From the NCBI GenBank assembly GCA_046291695.1, contig JBKBSO010000012.1, positions 1 through 64,000 of the forward strand: DNA of 64,000 nucleotides, written 5' to 3'. Positions within the stretch are counted from its first letter, which is position 1. Each line of letters begins with the position of its first letter. The translations under genes and the position numbers were made by a program. The stretch is from PNNG01 sp046291695 (GTDB lineage Bacteria > Bacteroidota > Bacteroidia > UBA7662). The notes beneath the pieces were generated by a model. That model was not told the DNA's origin. It made no database searches and saw only the letters and a list, made by a program, of their open reading frames with translations. This document shows, piece by piece, positions 62,101 to 64,000 of this stretch.

Positions 62101-63070
62101 CGTTAATCGCTTCTTGTATATTATTATAATCGGCCGCAAGTCCACCAATGGTAAAAGTACCTGTTATTCCTGTACACACATTTAACGTAATCGTATCATT
62201 TCCTGAATTCACATCGGCACCTAAACCATTGGCATTTGTTGCCCATACTTTTAGCGAATAACTACCCGGTGTAGGAATATTAACAGGTGTTGCAAAGGTA
62301 TAATCGTAGGTTTGACCTGGAGATAACGGAGAAGGCAAACTGTAACCTAGAACGTTAACCGGAGCATTATTGTCAAGCTGATAACCCCAATCAATGGATG
62401 AAATCGGATCTAATGCGGCGTTTTGAACTCGTGCAGTAACGGTATTTGGACCAACCGAAAGGGTGTTCGGAGAAACAACAGCGGCTAAACGGGCATCACG
62501 ACCTGAGGCTGGACGATATGAAACACCTCCATTAAACTGACGAGGGTGAAAAGCAGGTGCTGGTATTGCACCTCCGTAACCCACATTTGGCCCTGTTCTA
62601 ATGGTAACAAAACCATCTGTGAACACGTCTTGATTTGTTGCTGTGTGCGAAGTATATGCCACATTGGCACCTGATGCAAATCCAACAAAAAAACCAAAAT
62701 GGTCACCTGCATTCATGAGTAATCCACCTGGTATCACCACAGGTGTAAATATGAACGGACCGGACGTGATAGTCTGACCAGGAGTAACCGATGCGGAAAC
62801 CAATTGAGACCATGCTGGTGCTACAATATTGGGTGGCCCAGTGATAGCTGAAGTGGTGTACCACAATTCAATGGTGGCCGCAGCTGAGCCATACGCTGCC
62901 ACATAAATAGTGTCGACAAACACCGAGGAAGTAGCCTCAATGTTGAAGGTTACACCATTTGATCCATTGCCCCCATTAAGAGGAGGCGACGTAAACACAG
63001 ATAATTGTGCTGATGATTGTGAAATCATCATAACAGCAAATAGCAGGGTGCTTAAAATGATTTTTTTCAT
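56126..63070 (-). CDS. Large T9SS-secreted protein with beta-helix, dockerin-like and cohesin-like parts
   Basis: This 2314-residue protein starts with a signal peptide (KKIILSTLLFAVMMISQSSA). It has two large beta-helix regions (about residues 310-760 and 905-1390) with repeated short strands and Asn-rich turns. A region of Ig-like and jelly-roll parts follows (about 1430-1920), then a carboxypeptidase-regulatory-like domain (LSGVVRYANTNSTPM, about 1930-1990). Two dockerin-like Ca-binding segments (VNATDALAIGNYFIG, VNSTDALLVARRFVG) lie near 2000-2050, and a cohesin-like domain spans about 2090-2210. The last 90 residues (VYPNPARDLAWVEYSLP to LLKLQVVK) are a type A T9SS sorting signal. It should be exported and fixed to the cell surface, perhaps as an adhesin or polysaccharide-binding protein. 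Confidence 0.92.
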   Translation of the reverse strand: MKKIILSTLLFAVMMISQSSAQLSVFTSPPLNGGNGSNGVTFNIEATSSVFVDTIYVAAYGSAAATIELWYTTSAITGPPNIVAPAWSQLVSASVTPGQTITSGPFIFTPVVIPGGLLMNAGDHFGFFVGFASGANVAYTSHTATNQDVFTDGFVTIRTGPNVGYGGAIPAPAFHPRQFNGGVSYRPASGRDARLAAVVSPNTLSVGPNTVTARVQNAALDPISSIDWGYQLDNNAPVNVLGYSLPSPLSPGQTYDYTFATPVNIPTPGSYSLKVWATNANGLGADVNSGNDTITLNVCTGITGTFTIGGLAADYNNIQEAINALTTCGIIGPVTFNINPGTYHGAYDIGNIPGGSGFTVTFNSQTGLASDVILLQDTALGSSRSHVNITSDTRILFNNLTFRKTLPTTVAGQAAVVFANSAANGEVIGCVFEDQTLANSTFNNGIIYRGSNGLISNNSFSGFYYGVWFDGNVGDLNQAIGNTFANYVYRAIYALNQSNVLLSNNNISHFVGISTAGAGIWASNIYGMQISENNIHGAMSGSGMLFNNLNNDINVPATFHNRVFNNVINGFQASSLTSTVLVVNPFHVTASFSATLITNPRDAVEIVNNTVKYEINTTATSTIQAALWLTGGTAATPAWDTIVVLNNHFEVNPVSGNLPANFRLIRFSIQHNADVTLINHNNYRLGGTTPPNLVRINSPITEFATLSDWQAATSKDLNSVSLDPIFVAPTVLIPTNIAFDNLGTPISYVASDLLGNPRSVSTPDIGAYEFVGRAFSQIDVNVLGDTVLGTSRSVTANISDSISAIVAGSPRMFYKKATQTAWLLDTLPSISGSNYTFLIDYNALGGVSNMETIEYYIAAENAGGTVTTAPLGGEGLYLSNAVPPLAIFSYTIFPVLSGAYRVGVSGPADFPTLTAASNFFNSGLVATPVEFILIDNMYSTAESFPITFESRPGVSATNTVTIRPDSVLTSVTIIGESGTSSGLININGLSHLTISGTDVQRNLNIINTTVLANTAAILVRSLSGNTVSGLTIKDLNVWGGSSATISSFGIAMGGAVISTTFSGDSIRDITIDNITVERAYYGIYLRNSTANPGNNIRITNSKIGSTDTSRFVIFRGIDMQAVRSSLIEGNEIFNLIGLSNTTSQAGIEIGNAASNDVQILRNKIWAVHNNNTGGWGAWGINLMGGNNHVVANNVIYDVRTVNYSATTSTFNPFGIRITSGTNIGVYYNSIYMYGDMTNTNGSAAAAAGFGVTSTIVTGEFRNNVIGVDYTSNATGAQHYVAVWFPTNYNFTNFNSNNNAYHVADNANHFVGRIGLTANTGLSPDVPTWRAVSSVNNGTNDQASIPLAGKSLPPFTSISDLTIPAATVTAIESGAVEIAALGLPNTDYTGLTRPAFGGANPDMGAYEFDGVASTVLPTIIDSVVVDPVAAQCTPVSRTVTAHLSGTNSLVSVTMHIDINGIAQTPIPMSLQLQLAGSSIWSGTLPAASSGDLIELVVVAVDTIGDTVTFAAGSYMDLVLSVDAGQDVTINAGDSTTLSATTNVTMQSTLSNLADYSTATTNCGGGFMFEITPAISTVITGFDLIPHNVGVQTVGVFYRVGSKAGQQNTPMAWIQEGSYSEQVMSNSAEHYLALTNGIPLAAGQTISVYLQYHSRYITGLDTLSNADMIITNGEGLCTNWTACCSPRKWIGSVYYGNEVNIVWSEAGSSAPMTATIGTGTLVNTNISYPAPYGNYYWGARHQMLIPAPELAAQGLSAGLISSLAFDVAQVNGVGLNDFTIKMGHTTEWEMVAWETGLSTVYSEVSYTEVAGWNVHQFQTPFQWNGVDNLVVEVCFNNSGWTGNAAVRQTQTPYPSTIFYRADASGVCGSTATTNFAFLRPNMQLGTSGGAIVGTGSSIVVAPNVTTTYKATAFYNGCMAEDTVTVNVTMPNNQLSGVVRYANTNSTPMSNSTAILIDDMTGQIAASAATDANGAFNFVGVPNGNYSLSATTNKAWGGVNATDALAIGNYFIGSLPLSGIKLMAADVNVSSTVNSTDALLVARRFVGLDNSFPSGDWLFEATSIGMAGFGQQNEDVFGLCYGDVNASYTPNGSRIAPKLAIEWQGFEQLGSESKVIPVSIDRNRDMGALSAVFTLPQGVAVEHVRAIKLSTGFFEFKQEGNELRIGWFSTSSVNLQAGDLLFELEMRADGGFEGDIAIGEMSEAANGLAEVYPMTGLRMPVLRSSEVTNFSSRVYPNPARDLAWVEYSLPASGKVTIRVTDALGKLVYQQTERPTEAGVHQLQLEAEKLSAGTYHVTLIYNHEGDIAQQLLKLQVVK

Positions 63071-63525
63071 AACAGGTTTAGTTTAAACTCGGAAGCCGTT
63101 TCAAGCTCCCGGGCATATGATTGGTTTATCGGATTACTTGTAATTTCAATTGCTTCATCTGCATTTCGCCAGCAGCTTTATATTGCACATGAATCGTATA
63201 ACCCCATGCTTCATATCCAAAAAAACCTGGATATGTTACTCTGCTAAGGTAAGTCTTTTCACTAGGAATACTGCTCGTGTCAGGTCTTGTCATTCTGCGT
63301 TTTTCATAAGTGATTGGCCACGCTCTGGCAATCTGTTTCTACAAGATCGTTATCCAAAAATTTCAAACATCTCAAAACACACAGCCTAGAATCAAAATAA
63401 ATTGATTATTTCATTATTGCCAAAATTAAAGACATTATTGCGCCAAAAATCAACATTGCAAAGCCAAAAGATAGAGGTGATCTACTTTTAAGCAGCCATT
63501 TAGCTGACAAATGCATTCTGATTCC
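63071..63525. other. Interval upstream of the large T9SS protein
   Basis: The interval holds a decayed T9SS tail (63126-63293), listed separately. A 36-codon minus-strand frame (63406-63516) encodes a hydrophobic peptide with GFAMLIFGAIMSLILAIM, which may be a small membrane protein or chance. The promoter of the large gene must lie here, but no TAnnTTTG box was found. Confidence 0.4.
63126..63293 (-). pseudogene. Remnant of a T9SS C-terminal domain
   Basis: A minus-strand frame of about 55 codons ends in YTIHVQYKAAGEMQMKQLKL then QVIR and a stop. It resembles the last strands of T9SS tails such as LLKLQVVK in the neighbouring genes. A stop codon lies about 67 codons upstream of the end and no exported protein precedes it, so this is probably the end of a lost gene. 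The similarity is short. Confidence 0.35.
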
Positions 63526-63561
63526 AAAAAAAGCCGGCTATGAGAATAGCCGGCCTTTTAT
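63526..63561 (-). terminator. Intrinsic terminator of the partial T9SS gene
   Basis: The same nine-base-pair stem as at 56069-56105, but the 22-base hairpin is inverted (loop GAGA instead of TCTC on the plus strand). A run of T residues follows on the minus strand. Confidence 0.9.
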
Positions 63562-63581
63562 AGAAATCTGTTGTTGATCGC

Positions 63582-64000
63582 TTACTTCACCACCTGCAAC
63601 TTCAGCAACTGCTGGGCAATGTCGCCTTCGTGGTTGTAGATGAGCGTTACATGGTAGGTGCCTGCCGATAGCTTCTCGGCTTCCAACTGCAGCTGGTGTA
63701 CCCCGGCTTCGGTTGGGCGTTCGGTTTGCTGATACACCAACTTACCCAAGGCGTCGGTAACCCGAATGGTTACTTTGCCCGATGCTGGCAAGCTGTATTC
63801 TACCCAGGCCAAATCGCGTGCAGGGTTCGGATATACGCGGCTGCTGAAGTTGGTTACTTCCGATGAACGCAACACCGGCATACGCAGGCCCGTCATCGGA
63901 TATACCTCCGCCAGGCCATTTGCCGCTTCACTCATCTCGCCAATCGCAATATCACCTTCGAAGCCGCCATCGGCACGCATTTCGAGTTCAAACAGCAGGT
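63582..64000 (-). CDS. T9SS-secreted protein, C-terminal part only
   Basis: Only the last 139 codons are in the window. The visible part contains the end of the cohesin-like domain (ADGGFEGDIAIGEMSEA) and the complete T9SS type A tail (VYPNPARDLAWVEYSLP to LLKLQVVK). The protein sequence is identical to the end of the large protein at 56126-63070. The DNA differs at two positions, both silent. The rest of the gene lies beyond position 64000. Confidence 0.9.
   Translation of the reverse strand, partial: LLFELEMRADGGFEGDIAIGEMSEAANGLAEVYPMTGLRMPVLRSSEVTNFSSRVYPNPARDLAWVEYSLPASGKVTIRVTDALGKLVYQQTERPTEAGVHQLQLEAEKLSAGTYHVTLIYNHEGDIAQQLLKLQVVK

Overview
The window looks like a chromosomal stretch from a Bacteroidota bacterium. 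The evidence is type IX secretion (T9SS) sorting tails on surface proteins, promoter-like TAnnTTTG boxes close to start codons, few visible Shine-Dalgarno sequences, Cys-Lys-Lys lipoboxes, MbnP/MbnH-type proteins and a DUF5522 protein. No rRNA, tRNA or CRISPR array was seen. The sequence contains one assembly gap (30508-30604), placed inside a tandem repeat.

Region 1 (about 1-30.4 kb, almost all minus strand, read right to left) is a Wzx/Wzy-type surface polysaccharide locus. In transcription order it has rmlB, wza, wzc, a Wzx-like flippase, a VioA-like sugar aminotransferase, a block of small-molecule enzymes (TIM-barrel U32-like, CitE-like lyase, aldo/keto reductase, MmgE/PrpD, phosphonopyruvate-decarboxylase-like, ATP-grasp, aspartase/fumarase-superfamily lyase, cyclase), glycosyltransferases and a Wzy-like polymerase, a WecG-type transferase, an SDR enzyme, a PIG-L deacetylase, a PglC-like initiating transferase, a sugar formyltransferase and a PglD/NeuD-like acetyltransferase. 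An AbiEii-type gene pair, an exosortase/deacetylase/FemAB trio, gmd and a partial fcl follow. Most neighbours overlap or are separated by only a few bases, so long co-transcribed units are likely. RmlB, the aminotransferase and the formyltransferase fit an N-formylated 4-amino-4,6-dideoxyglucose. Gmd and Fcl fit GDP-fucose. The non-sugar block may make an unusual acyl group that the ATP-grasp enzyme joins to an amino group; this is inference.

Region 2 (30.4-38.3 kb) is repeat-rich accessory DNA. It holds a GxxExxY PD-(D/E)XK-like gene bracketed by inverted copies of one long repeat family, a winged-helix regulator, a galE whose two ends are made of intergenic repeat sequence, two four-helix-bundle (S23-type) genes (one truncated), and a second wzc bracketed by inverted GC-rich arrays.

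Region 3 (38.3-49.4 kb) has rlmB, a large TMEM260/DUF2723 membrane protein, a plus-strand MbnP/MbnH-type (copper-linked) cluster with a beta-barrel protein, DUF5522, and a vitamin B12 uptake unit (TonB receptor plus propeller lipoprotein) behind a cobalamin riboswitch.

Region 4 (49.4-56 kb) has two blocks of a complex GC-rich repeat family. Between them lie a LytTR response regulator and a tight plus-strand operon (M16 peptidase, O-methyltransferase, glucosaminidase/LysM, hpt).

Region 5 (56-64 kb) is a 2314-residue secreted T9SS protein with beta-helix, dockerin-like and cohesin-like parts. Beyond it lies a second T9SS gene, cut by the window edge, whose C-terminal protein sequence is identical over the visible part.
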